Shown here: in pieces, positions 1-11,051 of the stretch
Position numbering within the stretch: the first letter of the stretch is position 1
How the letters are laid out: the number at the start of each line of letters is the position of its first letter
Assembly: GCF_009745975.1 (NCBI RefSeq)
Contig: NZ_WHOL01000072.1
Coordinates: 1 to 53,358 of the forward strand
From: Actinokineospora pegani
GTDB taxonomy: Bacteria; Actinomycetota; Actinomycetes; Mycobacteriales; Pseudonocardiaceae
DNA length: 53,358 nt
Direction of reading: 5' to 3'
Notes under the pieces: generated by a model
The model's database searches: none
What the model was told of the DNA's origin: nothing
What the model saw: only the letters and a program-made list of their open reading frames with translations
Program-made: the position numbers and the translations under genes

Positions 1-3000
1 CGGCGTTGTTCTGCAGCACGAGCATCACCTGGAACAGCGGGTGGTGCGCGGTCGAGCGGGCCGGGTTCAACTCCTCCACCAGCAGGTCGAATGGCAGGTC
101 CTGGTGCTCGAACGCGGCCAGGTCGGCGTCGCGCACCCGGGCCACCAACTCACCGAACGTCGGGTCACCGGAGACATCCGTGCGCAGCACCAACGTGTTG
201 ACGAAAAACCCGACCAACTCGTCCAACGCCTCATCCAGCCGGCCCGCGACAGCGGCGCCCACCGGGACGTCCTCGCCCGCGCCCATCTTCGACAGCAGCA
301 ACGCGAGCCCGGCCTGCACGACCATGAACACCGTCGCGCCGGTCGCCGAGGCCAGTGCCCGCAGCCTGGTCAGCGCGACCGCGTCGAGCACGAACGGCAC
401 GACGTCACCGAGGTGCGAGGCCGCGGCGGGCCGCGGCCGGTCGGTGGGCAGGGTCAGCACCTCGGGCGCCCCGGCGAGCGCTGCCCGCCAGAACGCCGTC
501 TGTGCCGGGCGCAGGCCGGCGAGCAGGTCGCGCTGCCAGAGCGCGTAGTCGGCGTACTGCACCGGCAGCGCGGGCAGCCCGGCCTCGTTCCCGGCGTAGG
601 CGGCGGCCAGGTCGCGCAACAGCGGCGCCATCGACCAACCGTCCCCGGCGATGTGGTGCACCAGCACGACCACCACGTGCTCACCCGGCGCGACGCGCAA
701 CACGGTGACCCGCACCGGCAGCTCGACACCGAGGTCGAACACGTGTCCGGTCGCGGTGTCCACAGCGGACTCCACAGCGTCCGGGGCGCAGTCGCGCACC
801 TCGACCACCGAACGCGCCCGCTCCACCGGCACCACCACCTGCACCGGCTCGCCGTCGACCGACGGGAACACCGTGCGCAGCACCTCGTGCCGGGCCACCA
901 CCCGCTCCACCGCCCGCGCCAGCGCGTCGACGTCGAGCCCGCCGGTCACCCGCAGGACGGTGGAGGTGTTGTAGGTGTGGCTGGTCCCCTCCAGCTCGGC
1001 CAGGAACCACAGCCTGCGCTGGGCGTACGACAGCGGCAGCACGTCCGGCCGGTGCTGTCGGACGAGCGCGGGCCGCACCGGCGCACCGGACAGTTCCGCC
1101 ACCCGCGTGGCCAGCCCGGCCGCGGTCGGCGCGCGGAACAGGTCGCGCACGCCCACCTCGACGCCGAGCATGGCCCGCACCCGGCCGATGAGCCGCACCG
1201 CCAGCAGCGAGTGGCCGCCGACCTTGAAGAAGTTGTCGGACGGCGCCACCGGGTGGCCCAGCACCTCGGCGAACAGACCGCAGAGGATCTCCTCCCGCGG
1301 CGTGCGCGGGGCACGGCCAGTGGCGGCGAGCTCGGACTCGGGCAGCGCACCCCGGTCGAGCGTGCCGTCGGCGGCGACCGGCATCCGCGCCAGCGGCACC
1401 ACCGCCGAGGGCACCAGGTGCTCCGGCAGGGCCCCCGCCGCCCAGGTCCGCAGGTCGCGGCCGACCACCGTCGAACCGGGCCGGGCCACGACGTAGGCCA
1501 CCAGTGCCCCGGTCCGCCTGGCCACCACAGCCACCTGGGCGACATCGGGGTGCCGCGCCAGCACGGCCTCAACCGCGGCGGGCTCCACCCGGAGCCCGCG
1601 GATCGTGACCTGCTCGTCCGCCCGCCCCACAAGGTCCAACACCCCGTCGGCCGTCCACCGCGCCAGGTCCCCGGTGCGGTGCATCCGCTCACCGGCCGCA
1701 CCCAGCGGGTCAGCGATGAACCGCTCCGCCGTCGCCCCGGGCCGTCCGGCGTATCCACGTGCCAAGCCGCCGCCGAGGTAGAGCTCGCCCACGACACCGG
1801 GGGCCACCGGCCGCAAGTGCGCGTCGAGCACGTAAACCCGCTTGTCGACCACGGCCCGGCCGATCGGCACGGCGCCGTCGACATCGGCGGGAACGGCGTG
1901 GGTCGTGGTGAGACCCGCCGACTCGGCAGGCCCGTACGCGTTGGCGACGCTCAGACCCGGGTGCCGGGCCAGGATGCGGGCGACGTGTGCGGCGGAGACC
2001 GCCTCGCCACCGGTGAAGACCGTCCTGACGCCGTCGAACGCCTCGGGGCACTCGTCGGCGAACTGGTTGAACAGGCTGGATGCCAGGTGGAGCATCGTCA
2101 CACCGTGGTCGGACACCAGTCGCCGCACCACCGCGGGCTCCGGCCGCTGCCCCGGGTACAGCACGCACGTGCCACCGAAGGCCAGCGCGCCCCAGAACTC
2201 CAGGGAGAATGCGTTCTGGGCCACCGGCGAGGACTGCAGGAACACCGCATCCGGCCCGAAGGCGGCGTACTGCTGTCCAAGCAGGCTGCCGACCACCGTC
2301 CGGTGGGTGGTCAAGACCGCCTTCCCGGAGGCGACCACGACACAGGCGAGGTCGTCCGGCGACAAGGGCAGGTTGAGATCCGCCTCGGACAGCTCGGGCA
2401 CCTGCGCGATGTCCACGGTCCTCGGCCCGCGCACCCGCTGCGCCAGCGTGGCGTCGGTGACGACCACACCGAGCCCGGTGTCGGCGACCAACTGGTCGGA
2501 CAAGCCCGGGTCGAGCACCGCGTATCCGGCGCCCGCCTTGACGACCGCGACCACCGCGACGGCGAGGTCGATGCCGCGTTCGATCAGCACGCCGACCACG
2601 TCGCCGCGCCGCACGCCCTGGTCGAGCAGGTGCCGGGCCAACCGGTTGGCCCGGGCGTTGAGCTCGGCGTAGCCCAGTCGCCCGTCGCCGGACACCAGCG
2701 CGTCGCCGACCCGGTGCCGCTGCACGAGGTCGACCAGCGTGACCCCGCCCAGCTCGACCGCCGCCGGGTTCCAGCCCGTGACGACCTCGTGCCGCTGCGC
2801 GGGGGTGAGCGCCTCGACCTCGGTGACCGGCCGCGCCGGGTCGGCGGCGACCTGTTCGAACAGGTGGGCCAGCGCCGCCGCGAACCGCTGCGCGGTGGTC
2901 CGGTCGAACAGGTCGGCCGCGTACTCGAGCACGCCCTCGACGCCGTCGGGGGTCTCGTGCACGGCCAGGGTGAGGTCGAACTTGGCCGTGCCGGTGGTGA

Positions 3001-6000
3001 ACGGCTCGTCGGTGGCGACCAGGTCGGCGAAGGCGGCGGGCGCGGGCGCGTCGTTGAGCAGCAGCATCACCTGGACCAACGGGTGCCAGGCCAGTGAGCG
3101 GGTCGGGTTCACCGCCTCGACCAGCGCCTCGAACGGCAGGTCCTGGTTGTCGAACGCGGCCAGGTCGGCGTCGCGCACCCGGGCCACCAGCTCGGTGAAC
3201 GTCGGGGCCCCGGAGACGTCGGTGCGCAGCACCAAGGTGTTGACGAAGAAGCCGACCACCTCGTCCAGCGCGGCGTCGGCGCGCCCGGCGACCACGGTGC
3301 CGATCGGCACGTCGTCGCCCGCGCCGAAGCGCGACAGCAGCAGCGCCAGCCCGGCCTGCAGCACCATGAACGGGGTCGCGCCCGCCTCGGTGGCGACCCG
3401 GCGCAGGGCGGCCTGGGTCGGCGCGTCGAGGGTGAACGGCACCGCGTCGCCGCGGAAGGTCGGCGCGGACGGCCGGACCCGGTCGTGCGGCAGCGCGAGC
3501 ACCTCGGGGGAGCCGTCGAGCGCGGCTCGCCAGAACTCCGTCTGGGCGGGGCCGATCTCGGCGAGCAGGCCCGCCTGCCACAGCGTGTAGTCCGCGTACT
3601 GCACGGGCTCCGCGTCCCACTCCGGGGCGCGCCCGCGCCTGCGAGCGGCGTAGGCGGTGGCGAGGTCGCGCAGCAACGGGCCCATGGACCAGCCATCGGT
3701 CGCGATGTGGTGCACCATCACCACGAGCACGTGCTCAGTGGGGCTGACCACGAACAGCCAAGCCCGCACCGGCAGGTCGGCGGCGAGGTCGAAGGTGTGG
3801 GTCAACGCGCAGGCCACCTCGGCGGGCACGGCCACCGCCGGGCAGTCGCGCACGGCCAGCTCCGGGACCGCGTCGACGCGGATCTGCTGGCGTGGCTCGC
3901 CGTCGATCGCCGGGTAGACGGTGCGCAGCGCCTCGTGGCGGGCGACCACGTCGCCCAGGGCCGCCGCGAGCGCGGCGGGGTCGAGGGCGCCGGTGAGTCG
4001 GCGGACCACCTGGACGTTGTAGGAGGTGCTCGGCCCCTCCATGCGGTCGACGAACCACAGCCTGCGCTGGGCCGAGGACAGCGGCAGCACCTCCGGCCGC
4101 TCCCCGACGACCACGGCCGGGCGGACGGGCGCGCCCGCCAGCTCGCCGATCCGGATGTCCAGCCCGGTGGGGGTCGGGCTGGCGAACAGGTCGCGAACGG
4201 CGACCTCCACGCCCAGCACCGACCGGATGCGCGACACCAGCCGCACGGCGAGCAGCGAGTGCCCACCGACCTTGAAGAAGTTGTCCGATGGGGCGACCGG
4301 GTGCCCGAGGGTGTCGCCGAACAGCCCGGCGAGGATCTCCGCCCGCGGCGACACCGACGCGGCCGCGGTGTCCACCTGGACGGTTTCGGCCTGGCGCGGG
4401 GCGAACCGGGAGCTCTCCTGCGCTGTCAGCGGCGCCAGGGAGTCCACGGTGGTCTCCACATCTCCCATGGCTGTCAGAACCCGTAGGTAGAGACCGGCGA
4501 TCGCCTCGACAGTGGGGGCGTCGAACAGGTCGGTGGCGTATTCGAACCACAGAGCCAGCCCGGCGTCGGTCTCGGTCGCCGACAGGGTCAGGTCGAACTT
4601 GGTCGAGGTCAGGTCGACCTGCTCCATCGCCGCGGGCACACCACCGAGCGCCAGTTCGGCCTTGGCGGTGTTCTGCAAGGTCAGCATCACCTGCACCAGC
4701 GGGTGCCAGGCGGGCGACCGGTCCGGGTTGACACCCTCGACGAGCAGGTCGAAGGGCAGCTCCTGGTGGTCGAACGCGGCCAGGTCGGCCTCCCGCACCC
4801 GGGCCAGCATCGCGCCCACGGTCGGGTCGCCGGAGGTGTCGGTGCGCAGGACGACGGTGTTGACGAAGAACCCGACCAGCTCGTCGAGAGCGCTGTCGCC
4901 CCGCCCCGCCACGGCGGTGGCGATCAGGACGTCGTCACCCGCGCCGAGCCGGGACAGCAGCACGCCAAGCCCCGCCTGCAGGGCCATGAACAGGGTCGCG
5001 CCCGCTTCGGCGGCGACCGCGGCGAGGCGCGTTGAGGCCGCCGAGTCGAGCGTGACCGCGAGGCCCTTGCCCGCGTGGGTCGGCGTCCGCGGCCGGGGGC
5101 GGTCAGTGGGCAGCGACAGCACGGTCGGCGCGCCGTCGAGAGCCGTGCGCCAGAAGTCGAGGTCCGTGGACCCGGCAAGCAGGTCACGCTGCCAGAGCGC
5201 GTAGTCGGCGTAGTGGACCGGCAGCGGCTCCCAGCGCGGGGCCGCGCCGAGACGGCGGGCGTCGTAGGCGGTGGCCAGATCACGCAGCAGCGGGCCCAAG
5301 GACCACCCGTCGGCGGCGATGTGGTGCAGCAGCACGACCAGCGTCGAACCGGTCAGCAGCGCGCGCACCGGCGGTTCGGTCGCCAGATCGAACGGGGTGT
5401 TGGCGAACTCGTTGACGTCCCCGGCCCGGACCAGCTCAGGCCGGACATCAGGGAGCACGACCTGGGCGGGCTCACCGTCGACCGACGGGTAGACGGTGCG
5501 CAGCACCTCGTGCCGGGCGGTGACGTCGGCCAGCGCGGACTCCAGCGCCACCGGGTCGACCGGCCCGCCGAGCCGCAGCACCACCGGGACGTTGTAGGAC
5601 GAGCTCGGGCCTGCCAGCCGGTCGACGAACCACAGCCTGCGCTGCGCGTACGACAGCGGCAGCGGGTCCGGCCGCCGCACCGGGGCCAGTGCGGGCCGCG
5701 CAGGCGCCCCGCTCAGCTCCCCCACCCGGGCGTCCAACCCCACCACCGTCGGCGAGCGGAACAGGTCGCGAACCCCCACCTCCACCCCGAGCACGGCCCG
5801 GACACGGCCGGTGAGCCGCACCGCGAGCAGCGAGTGCCCGCCGACCTTGAAGAAGTTGTCGGACGGCGCCACCGGGTGTCCCAGCACGTCGGCGAACAGA
5901 CCGCTCAGGATCTCCTGCCTCGGCGTCAGCGCGCGGTCTTCTCCCCCACTCTCCTGCGCCGACAGCCGCTCCACCACCGCCAGCGATTCCGCGCGCACCG

Positions 6001-7342
6001 CGGCGCGGTCGTCCACCAGCAGCAGGCGCTCCTCCTCGGTGAGCACGCGCAGGTCGGCCATCGTCGCCTCCGGCGTGGCGGCCATCGCCGCGAGGACGCG
6101 GCCGAAGACGTCGGCGAGCAGCTCGACGGTCCACTCGTCGAACAGGTCGGTCGCGTACTCGAACCAGGTGTCGAGCCCACCATCGGCGTTCTCCACGCAG
6201 GTGACCGACAGGTCGAACTTGGTCGACTCCAGCCGCGAGGGCTCCTCGACCGCGGTGAGGTTCGCGAAGTCGAGTCGGACGGCGGCGTTGTTCTGCAGGA
6301 CGAGCATCACTTGGACCAGCGGGTGCCAGGCCAGCGACCGCGCCGGGCTCAGCGCCTCGACCACCAGGTCGAACGGCAGCTCCTGGTGCTCGAACACGGC
6401 GAGGTCGGCGTCGCGGACCCGGTCGAGCAGCCCGGCGGCGCTCGGGGCGCCAGAGGTGTCGGTGCGTGTGACCACGGTGTTGACGAAGAAGCCGACCAGG
6501 TCGTCGAGGGCCTCGTCACCGCGCCCGGCAACCGCCGTGGCGATGGGGATGTCCTGACCCGCGCCCACCTGGTCCAGCGTCACCGCGAGACAGGCCTGCA
6601 ACGCCATGAACAAGGTGGCGCCACGCGAGCGGGCCAGCTCGGCCACCCCGCGGCGCACCTCGGCGCCGACGCTGTGGATGACCCGGCCGCCCCGGCCGGT
6701 GGGGTTCTGCGGACGAACCCGGTCCACCGGCAGCGGCAGCACCGGCGGTGCCCCCGCCAGCGCCGCACGCCAGAACGCCGCCTGCGCCCCGGCCAGCGAC
6801 AAACCATCCTCTTCGGACTCCAGGACTTCGCGCTGCCAGAGCGCGTAGTCGGAGTACTGCACCGGCAGCGGCTCCCACCCCGGGGCCGCGCCTGCCAGCC
6901 GCGCCGCGTAGGCCTGCGCCAGGTCCCGCAGCAGTGGCGCCATGGACCAGCCGTCAGCGGCGATGTGGTGCAACAGCACGACGAGCACGTTCTCCTCGTC
7001 GCCCACGCGGAACACCCGGGCCCGCACCGGGAGGTCCGAGGCGAGGTCGAACGCCTGGTTGGCGAAGTCCGCCACCTGCCGCCCGACCTCCGCCCCGTCG
7101 ACCACCTCGAACTCCGGCGCCGTCACCGGGAGCACGCGCTGGACCGGCTCACCGTCCACCGCCGGGTAGACCGTGCGCAGCACCTCGTGCCGGTCGACCA
7201 CGTCGGTCAGGGCCTCGCGCAGGGCGGCGAGGTCCAGCGCCCCGGTCAGCCGCAGCACGACCGGGACGTTGTAGGCGGAGTTGGGTCCTTCGAGCCTGTT
7301 CACGAACCACAGTCTGCGCTGCGCGTACGACAAAGGGAACAT
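1..7342 (-). CDS. NRPS with A-less modules, C-PCP-C-PCP-C-A*-PCP-C (partial, runs off left edge)
   Basis: At least 2447 residues of a peptide synthetase; the C-terminus lies outside the window. The start is ATG at 7342 with GGAGG six bases upstream, and the protein opens directly on a condensation domain. Order by approximate residue: C1 1-415, PCP1 470-535, C2 560-955, PCP2 1000-1060, C3 1088-1500, degenerate A 1515-2000, PCP3 2015-2075, C4 from 2095. All four C domains keep HHxxxDG and all three carriers keep the GGHS serine. Modules 1 and 2 have no A domain: the linker after C joins straight to the usual pre-PCP segment. The module-3 A domain looks dead (separate entry). It lies 45 bp behind the free-standing A-PCP gene, in the same operon. 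Inference: the carriers are charged in trans and the protein makes amide bonds without selecting substrates itself. Confidence 0.93.
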   Translation of the reverse strand, partial: MFPLSYAQRRLWFVNRLEGPNSAYNVPVVLRLTGALDLAALREALTDVVDRHEVLRTVYPAVDGEPVQRVLPVTAPEFEVVDGAEVGRQVADFANQAFDLASDLPVRARVFRVGDEENVLVVLLHHIAADGWSMAPLLRDLAQAYAARLAGAAPGWEPLPVQYSDYALWQREVLESEEDGLSLAGAQAAFWRAALAGAPPVLPLPVDRVRPQNPTGRGGRVIHSVGAEVRRGVAELARSRGATLFMALQACLAVTLDQVGAGQDIPIATAVAGRGDEALDDLVGFFVNTVVTRTDTSGAPSAAGLLDRVRDADLAVFEHQELPFDLVVEALSPARSLAWHPLVQVMLVLQNNAAVRLDFANLTAVEEPSRLESTKFDLSVTCVENADGGLDTWFEYATDLFDEWTVELLADVFGRVLAAMAATPEATMADLRVLTEEERLLLVDDRAAVRAESLAVVERLSAQESGGEDRALTPRQEILSGLFADVLGHPVAPSDNFFKVGGHSLLAVRLTGRVRAVLGVEVGVRDLFRSPTVVGLDARVGELSGAPARPALAPVRRPDPLPLSYAQRRLWFVDRLAGPSSSYNVPVVLRLGGPVDPVALESALADVTARHEVLRTVYPSVDGEPAQVVLPDVRPELVRAGDVNEFANTPFDLATEPPVRALLTGSTLVVLLHHIAADGWSLGPLLRDLATAYDARRLGAAPRWEPLPVHYADYALWQRDLLAGSTDLDFWRTALDGAPTVLSLPTDRPRPRTPTHAGKGLAVTLDSAASTRLAAVAAEAGATLFMALQAGLGVLLSRLGAGDDVLIATAVAGRGDSALDELVGFFVNTVVLRTDTSGDPTVGAMLARVREADLAAFDHQELPFDLLVEGVNPDRSPAWHPLVQVMLTLQNTAKAELALGGVPAAMEQVDLTSTKFDLTLSATETDAGLALWFEYATDLFDAPTVEAIAGLYLRVLTAMGDVETTVDSLAPLTAQESSRFAPRQAETVQVDTAAASVSPRAEILAGLFGDTLGHPVAPSDNFFKVGGHSLLAVRLVSRIRSVLGVEVAVRDLFASPTPTGLDIRIGELAGAPVRPAVVVGERPEVLPLSSAQRRLWFVDRMEGPSTSYNVQVVRRLTGALDPAALAAALGDVVARHEALRTVYPAIDGEPRQQIRVDAVPELAVRDCPAVAVPAEVACALTHTFDLAADLPVRAWLFVVSPTEHVLVVMVHHIATDGWSMGPLLRDLATAYAARRRGRAPEWDAEPVQYADYTLWQAGLLAEIGPAQTEFWRAALDGSPEVLALPHDRVRPSAPTFRGDAVPFTLDAPTQAALRRVATEAGATPFMVLQAGLALLLSRFGAGDDVPIGTVVAGRADAALDEVVGFFVNTLVLRTDVSGAPTFTELVARVRDADLAAFDNQDLPFEALVEAVNPTRSLAWHPLVQVMLLLNDAPAPAAFADLVATDEPFTTGTAKFDLTLAVHETPDGVEGVLEYAADLFDRTTAQRFAAALAHLFEQVAADPARPVTEVEALTPAQRHEVVTGWNPAAVELGGVTLVDLVQRHRVGDALVSGDGRLGYAELNARANRLARHLLDQGVRRGDVVGVLIERGIDLAVAVVAVVKAGAGYAVLDPGLSDQLVADTGLGVVVTDATLAQRVRGPRTVDIAQVPELSEADLNLPLSPDDLACVVVASGKAVLTTHRTVVGSLLGQQYAAFGPDAVFLQSSPVAQNAFSLEFWGALAFGGTCVLYPGQRPEPAVVRRLVSDHGVTMLHLASSLFNQFADECPEAFDGVRTVFTGGEAVSAAHVARILARHPGLSVANAYGPAESAGLTTTHAVPADVDGAVPIGRAVVDKRVYVLDAHLRPVAPGVVGELYLGGGLARGYAGRPGATAERFIADPLGAAGERMHRTGDLARWTADGVLDLVGRADEQVTIRGLRVEPAAVEAVLARHPDVAQVAVVARRTGALVAYVVARPGSTVVGRDLRTWAAGALPEHLVPSAVVPLARMPVAADGTLDRGALPESELAATGRAPRTPREEILCGLFAEVLGHPVAPSDNFFKVGGHSLLAVRLIGRVRAMLGVEVGVRDLFRAPTAAGLATRVAELSGAPVRPALVRQHRPDVLPLSYAQRRLWFLAELEGTSHTYNTSTVLRVTGGLDVDALARAVERVVARHEVLRTVFPSVDGEPVQVVVPVERARSVVEVRDCAPDAVESAVDTATGHVFDLGVELPVRVTVLRVAPGEHVVVVLVHHIAGDGWSMAPLLRDLAAAYAGNEAGLPALPVQYADYALWQRDLLAGLRPAQTAFWRAALAGAPEVLTLPTDRPRPAAASHLGDVVPFVLDAVALTRLRALASATGATVFMVVQAGLALLLSKMGAGEDVPVGAAVAGRLDEALDELVGFFVNTLVLRTDVSGDPTFGELVARVRDADLAAFEHQDLPFDLLVEELNPARSTAHHPLFQVMLVLQNNA
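1340..2800 (-). other. Degenerate (probably inactive) adenylation domain inside the NRPS
   Basis: This segment aligns along its length with the two intact A domains of the 11052-17102 NRPS, but three essential elements are changed. The A3 phosphate-binding loop, [10 protein letters not shown] in the sister domains, is reduced to ASGKA around 2318-2335. The Asp that anchors the substrate amino group (position 235 in GrsA numbering) is Asn, codon 2213-2215. The A10 catalytic Lys (GKLDR) is Thr (GTLDR), codon 1361-1363. Other cores such as RTGDL and YGPAE remain and the frame is open, so this is domain decay inside a living gene and not a pseudogene. From general A-domain enzymology, loss of any one of these would cripple adenylation. 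Confidence 0.88.
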
Positions 7343-7386
7343 GCCAGCCTCCGGCTGTGGATAAGTGGACGGCGACCCGGAAACAG

Positions 7387-9072
7387 TTATGCCTGAATGG
7401 TTTCGATGACCCGAGCCAGGTCACGCAGGCGGGGGTTCTGGTAGACCGCCTTGACCGGCAGCGCCACCTTCAACTCCGCCCGCACCCGGGCCACCAGCTT
7501 GATCGCCAGCAGGGAGTGCCCGCCCAACTTGAAGAAGTTGGCGTCGGCGGACAGGCCGTCGACACCGAGCACATAGGACCAGACCTCGGCGATCAACCGC
7601 TCCGCCGCGCTGTCCAGGCCTGAACCTGCTGTCTGCGCTGGAGTCGTCTCGGGCAGCGGCAGAAGTTCTCGATCGAGCTTGCCATTAACCGTTCGAGGGA
7701 AAGCGTTCACCTGAACGAGGACCGACGGGACCATGTACCTGGGCAGGACATCGGCGAGCCGACCAGCGAGGGCGTCGGCGGAAACGCTTGCGGTGGCACG
7801 GTAGTAGCCCACGAGCGCCGTCCCGCTCGGCAGGTCGTCGCGCAGCAGCACGGCCGACTCGACCACGTCGGGGCAGCGGGTCAGCGCCGCCTCGACCTCG
7901 CCGAGCTCGATCCGGTAGCCGTGCACCTTGACCTGGTTGTCACGACGGCCGATGTACTCGATGTCGCCGTTGGAACGCCTGCGCGCGAGGTCACCCGTGC
8001 GGTACACGCGCGAACCGTCCGGCCCGGCGACGAATCGCTCAGCGGTGAGACCCGGTCGATTGCGGTATCCGCGGGCGACGCGCGCGCCCCGAAGGTGGAT
8101 CTCACCGACTTCGCCGTCCTCGACCTGGCTGAGCTTCTCGTCGAGCAGCAGCAGATCGAGGCCGGGCAGAACGGTGCCGATGTGGGGGCTCTCCCCCTGC
8201 GCGATCCAACCTGCGGTGGCGTCGACAGTGCACTCAGTGGGCCCATAGAGGTTCACCGCCCGCACGTTCCGCAAAGACGCCATGCGCTCCCACAACGAGG
8301 GGCTGATCGGCTCGCCCCCTACAAGCAGCGTCAGCGGGCTCTCCAACTCGGTGAGCAGCGGAACAAGCGCCTCCGCGTGCGACGGGGTGAGGTCGAGGTC
8401 CGTGAGCCGCTGTTCGACAACCAGAGCGGCCATCAGCGCCGGGTCCGCGCGGGTCGCGTCGTCCAGGACGACCACCGCGTCACCCCGGCACAACCGGGTC
8501 CACTGCTGCACTGACGCGTCGAACGAGGCCGAGGCGTTCCACCCGACCCGCCCACCGTCGGTGGCCGAGATCCCAGCCTCCTCCAGGGCCTCGACCAGCA
8601 GGGCCGCGCTCCCCCGGGTGATCTCCACGCCCTTGGGCAGGCCCGTGGAGCCGGAGGTGTAGATGACGTACGCCAGGTTCCCCGGGCTGACCTCGACCGG
8701 GGTGAACTCCGCGCTGTGCCCCGCGCCGAGGTCGACGACGCTGACCGCCTCGACCTCACCGGCGGGCTCGCCGATGAGCAGGTCGGCGCGGGCGTCGGCG
8801 ACCAGGTAGCGGCGGCGCTCGGCGGGCAGCGCCGGGTCGACCGGCAGGTAGGCGGCGCCCGCGGTGAGCGCGCCGAGCAGGGCGACGACCAGGTCGGTGC
8901 CGCGCGGGAGGCTGATCGCGACCAGGCTCTCCCGGCCGATGCCCCGCGCGGTCAGCGCGCCCGCGATCCTGGCGGCCTCGGCGCGCAGCTCACCGAAGGT
9001 CAGCTCGCGCCCATGGGCGACGAGGGCGGGCCGGTCCGCGGGGACGGCGGCGAGTCGGGTGATGAGGTCCAT
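7387..9072 (-). CDS. Free-standing NRPS adenylation-carrier didomain (A-PCP)
   Basis: 561 residues. An intact A domain (about 1-475) with the [11 protein letters not shown] loop, RTGDL and catalytic NGKLDR is followed by a PCP (about 490-560) with GGHSLL. Read by eye against GrsA numbering the specificity code is D-A-Q-D-L-G-L-V-D-K, one position from the textbook glutamine code, so Gln or a related residue is the best guess. There is no C domain. The gene starts 2 bp after the stop of the hydroxylase gene and ends 45 bp before the A-less NRPS. Inference: it charges its own PCP, where the hydroxylase may act, and supplies aminoacyl groups to the NRPS modules lacking a working A domain. Kutzneride assembly is a known precedent for a free-standing A domain serving a module with a defective one. 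Confidence 0.9.
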   Translation of the reverse strand: MDLITRLAAVPADRPALVAHGRELTFGELRAEAARIAGALTARGIGRESLVAISLPRGTDLVVALLGALTAGAAYLPVDPALPAERRRYLVADARADLLIGEPAGEVEAVSVVDLGAGHSAEFTPVEVSPGNLAYVIYTSGSTGLPKGVEITRGSAALLVEALEEAGISATDGGRVGWNASASFDASVQQWTRLCRGDAVVVLDDATRADPALMAALVVEQRLTDLDLTPSHAEALVPLLTELESPLTLLVGGEPISPSLWERMASLRNVRAVNLYGPTECTVDATAGWIAQGESPHIGTVLPGLDLLLLDEKLSQVEDGEVGEIHLRGARVARGYRNRPGLTAERFVAGPDGSRVYRTGDLARRRSNGDIEYIGRRDNQVKVHGYRIELGEVEAALTRCPDVVESAVLLRDDLPSGTALVGYYRATASVSADALAGRLADVLPRYMVPSVLVQVNAFPRTVNGKLDRELLPLPETTPAQTAGSGLDSAAERLIAEVWSYVLGVDGLSADANFFKLGGHSLLAIKLVARVRAELKVALPVKAVYQNPRLRDLARVIETIQA

Positions 9073-9073
9073 G

Positions 9074-10102
9074 TCAGGCCCCGTACCGGGTCGTCGAGGG
9101 CTGCGCGGTGGGCGCGCAGTCGGCCAGCGCGACCGGGTCGCCCATGCCGACCACGATCTTGCGGGCGCCGGTGAAGGCCTCGCGGCCGTGCGCGCACAGG
9201 ATGTTGTCGACCAGCAGGAGGTCGCCCGCCTGATAGGTCTCGCGCATGGTCACCTTGTTGTAGACCTCGTTGAGCGCTTCAGCCTCCTCACGCGTGAGCG
9301 CGGTGCCGTCACCGACATAGGTCGCGAACGGGAGGCCGTCCTCCCCGTAGGTCTCCACGAGGACATCGCGGATGTCGGGGTCCAGGCTCCAGGAGTTCCA
9401 GAAGGCCATGTGGTTGAACCACACCCGGTCGCCGGTGACAGGGTGGGTCACGACCGCGGAGCGGCGCTGGGTGGTGCGGAAGGAGTCCTCGTCCACCCAC
9501 TCGTAACCGATGGTGTTCTCCGTGCAGTAGGCCTCCGCGACCGCCTTGTCCTCGGTGGCGAAGGAGGTCTGCCACGGCAGGCCGGCCATCTCGGAGTAGT
9601 TGCGCACGAGCAGCCAGCCCATCTTCTCGCAGCGCTCACGCAGGTCCTCGGGCAGCAGCGCGAGGGCCTTGCGCATGTCGCCCACGGTGGTGGCGCCGCC
9701 GGTCTCAGGGGCGATGAGGCAGCCGAACAGCAAAGCGCCGGGGAAGTCCAGGGTGTAGCTGTTCTCGTTATGCAGGCGGATCGGCTGGACCGCGGGGAGG
9801 TCGGTGGAGGAGAAGACCCCGTCCCCGAAGTCGGACCGCGGGGTGGCCTTCTCCTTGTAGTTGGCGCGCTTGGGGAAGAGGACGTCACGCACCGCCGCGA
9901 ACGCCTCGTTGGTGGTGACCGGGAGACCGCGCAGCATCAGGCAGCCGGAGCTGAGCAGCTCGGCGCGGATCGCGGGGAGGGCGCCGGTCACCCAGCGCAC
10001 CGCCTCGTCCAGGTCCGCGGTCACGGGGGCGGTGGCGATCGGGGGCTTGCCGGGTTCGCGGCTGACCTCCAGCGCACGCACCGAGTTGTCGAGGGATGTC
10101 AT
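9074..10102 (-). CDS. TauD/SyrP-like Fe(II)/2-oxoglutarate dioxygenase, probable carrier-bound amino acid hydroxylase
   Basis: 342 residues starting at ATG 10102, preceded by an AGGAGAGGAA ribosome site. The iron facial triad is visible as H111-x-E113 and H305, and R314 fits the 2-oxoglutarate anchor. An HNE first motif (Glu, not Asp) is typical of the SyrP group, which beta-hydroxylates aminoacyl-S-PCP. The gene lies between the type II thioesterase (20 bp) and the A-PCP didomain (2 bp), so the A-PCP-bound amino acid is the likeliest substrate. Together with the Gln-like code this suggests a beta-hydroxylated Gln/Glu-type residue. The position of hydroxylation is inference. Confidence 0.85.
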   Translation of the reverse strand: MTSLDNSVRALEVSREPGKPPIATAPVTADLDEAVRWVTGALPAIRAELLSSGCLMLRGLPVTTNEAFAAVRDVLFPKRANYKEKATPRSDFGDGVFSSTDLPAVQPIRLHNENSYTLDFPGALLFGCLIAPETGGATTVGDMRKALALLPEDLRERCEKMGWLLVRNYSEMAGLPWQTSFATEDKAVAEAYCTENTIGYEWVDEDSFRTTQRRSAVVTHPVTGDRVWFNHMAFWNSWSLDPDIRDVLVETYGEDGLPFATYVGDGTALTREEAEALNEVYNKVTMRETYQAGDLLLVDNILCAHGREAFTGARKIVVGMGDPVALADCAPTAQPSTTRYGA

Positions 10103-10122
10103 CGTCTTGTTCCTCTCCTGGG

Positions 10123-10881
10123 TCAGCCGAGCAGGCTCTGGACGACCTGGCCGACCCGCGCGAGGAACGGGGGCAGGTCCTGCTGGAAGTAGAAGTGGTC
10201 CCCGGCGAACATCTCGACGTGCGCCGACGCCGAGGTCGAGGTGGCCCACTGCGGCAGCGTCGCCACCGGGACGATCGGGTCGGCGTCGCCACCGAACACG
10301 GTGACCGGGCAGGTCAGCGGGGTGGTCGGGCCGGTGTAGCGGTAGACGTCGTCGATGCCGAAGTCGGCCCGGATGGCCGGGACGATGATCTCCCGCAGCT
10401 CCGGCTCGTCGAGGATCTCGTCCTGGGTGCCGCCGCGGGCCTTGATGGCCGCCACCAGCTCGTCGTCGTCGAGGCGCTCGGCGCGCACCGGGGCGGGGTT
10501 GGCCAGGTGCGGGGCGCGGCAGGCGCTGACGATGAGGCCCTTGGGCGGGGTGCCGCGCTCGGTGAGCAGCCGGGCCACCTCGAAGGCGACCAGGGAGCCC
10601 ATCGAGTGCCCCAGCACCACCAGGTCGCCGGTGTCCTCGGGCAGGCAGTCGACGACTGGGCCCGCCAGGTCGGCCACGCTCTCGGGCAGGTCGTCGACGA
10701 AGCGGGCGCCCCGGCCCGGGTATTGGCCGATGAGCAGCCGCAGGCTCTCCGGCAGGTGCTCCCGCCACTCGGCGTAGGCGTGGGCGTTGCCCCCCGCGTG
10801 CGGGAGCACGAGCAGGTCCGCGGTACCGGTGCCGAGTGCCCAGACCACGTCTTCGCGGTCGGCCATCGTGGGCGCGCTCAT
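10123..10881 (-). CDS. Type II thioesterase
   Basis: 252 residues, alpha/beta-hydrolase fold. The nucleophile elbow is GHSMG, a PHAGG oxyanion-loop motif stands near residue 27, and a late GDHF supplies the histidine. The start is ATG 10881 with GGAG seven bases upstream. Enzymes of this family clear misprimed or stalled carriers in NRPS/PKS systems, and some move aminoacyl groups between carriers. It is the first gene of a close-packed run with the hydroxylase, A-PCP and A-less NRPS, so editing or shuttling for that trans-loading line is the likely role. Confidence 0.92.
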   Translation of the reverse strand: MSAPTMADREDVVWALGTGTADLLVLPHAGGNAHAYAEWREHLPESLRLLIGQYPGRGARFVDDLPESVADLAGPVVDCLPEDTGDLVVLGHSMGSLVAFEVARLLTERGTPPKGLIVSACRAPHLANPAPVRAERLDDDELVAAIKARGGTQDEILDEPELREIIVPAIRADFGIDDVYRYTGPTTPLTCPVTVFGGDADPIVPVATLPQWATSTSASAHVEMFAGDHFYFQQDLPPFLARVGQVVQSLLG

Positions 10882-10945
10882 GGTTTCGCTCCATCTGGTC
10901 CAGGGTCACTGTCTGATGCGGAAACACTATGTGCGGCAATACTTT

Positions 10946-10960
10946 GCGAGAGGCACTCGC
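10946..10960. promoter_or_regulatory. Inverted repeat in the leader of the thioesterase operon
   Basis: GCGAG-N5-CTCGC, a perfect 5-bp inverted repeat in the 170-bp gap between the two NRPS transcription units, 65 bp upstream of the thioesterase start. It may be an operator or only a weak hairpin. No convincing -35/-10 pair was found beside it. Confidence 0.3.
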
Positions 10961-11008
10961 AGCGGCAGTTAGCGGCGGTATGGGCACTGCCGGTCCCGAT
11001 ACGCGCGG

Positions 11009-11039
11009 AGACCCCGCCGAGAGGTTCTCGACGGGGTCT
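11009..11039 (-). terminator. Hairpin downstream of the two-module NRPS gene
   Basis: A 14-bp stem (13 of 14 positions paired) closes a 3-nt GGT loop, 12 bp past the stop of the 2016-residue NRPS. There is no U-tract, as is common in actinomycetes. It separates this NRPS from the thioesterase operon. Confidence 0.6.
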
Positions 11040-11051
11040 TCCCGTAGCGGT

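Noticed and set aside
1340-2800. Counting the third-module A domain as a functional specificity domain
   Set aside because: P-loop deletion, Asp-to-Asn and Lys-to-Thr changes remove the residues needed for activity, so no substrate code is offered.
41-3097. Very long open frame on the + strand (over 1000 codons) opposite the NRPS; similar ones at 5075-7396 and 13371-17213
   Set aside because: High-G+C antisense shadow frames; translations are Arg/His/Gly/Gln-rich with no domains, while the minus strand reads perfect NRPS motifs.
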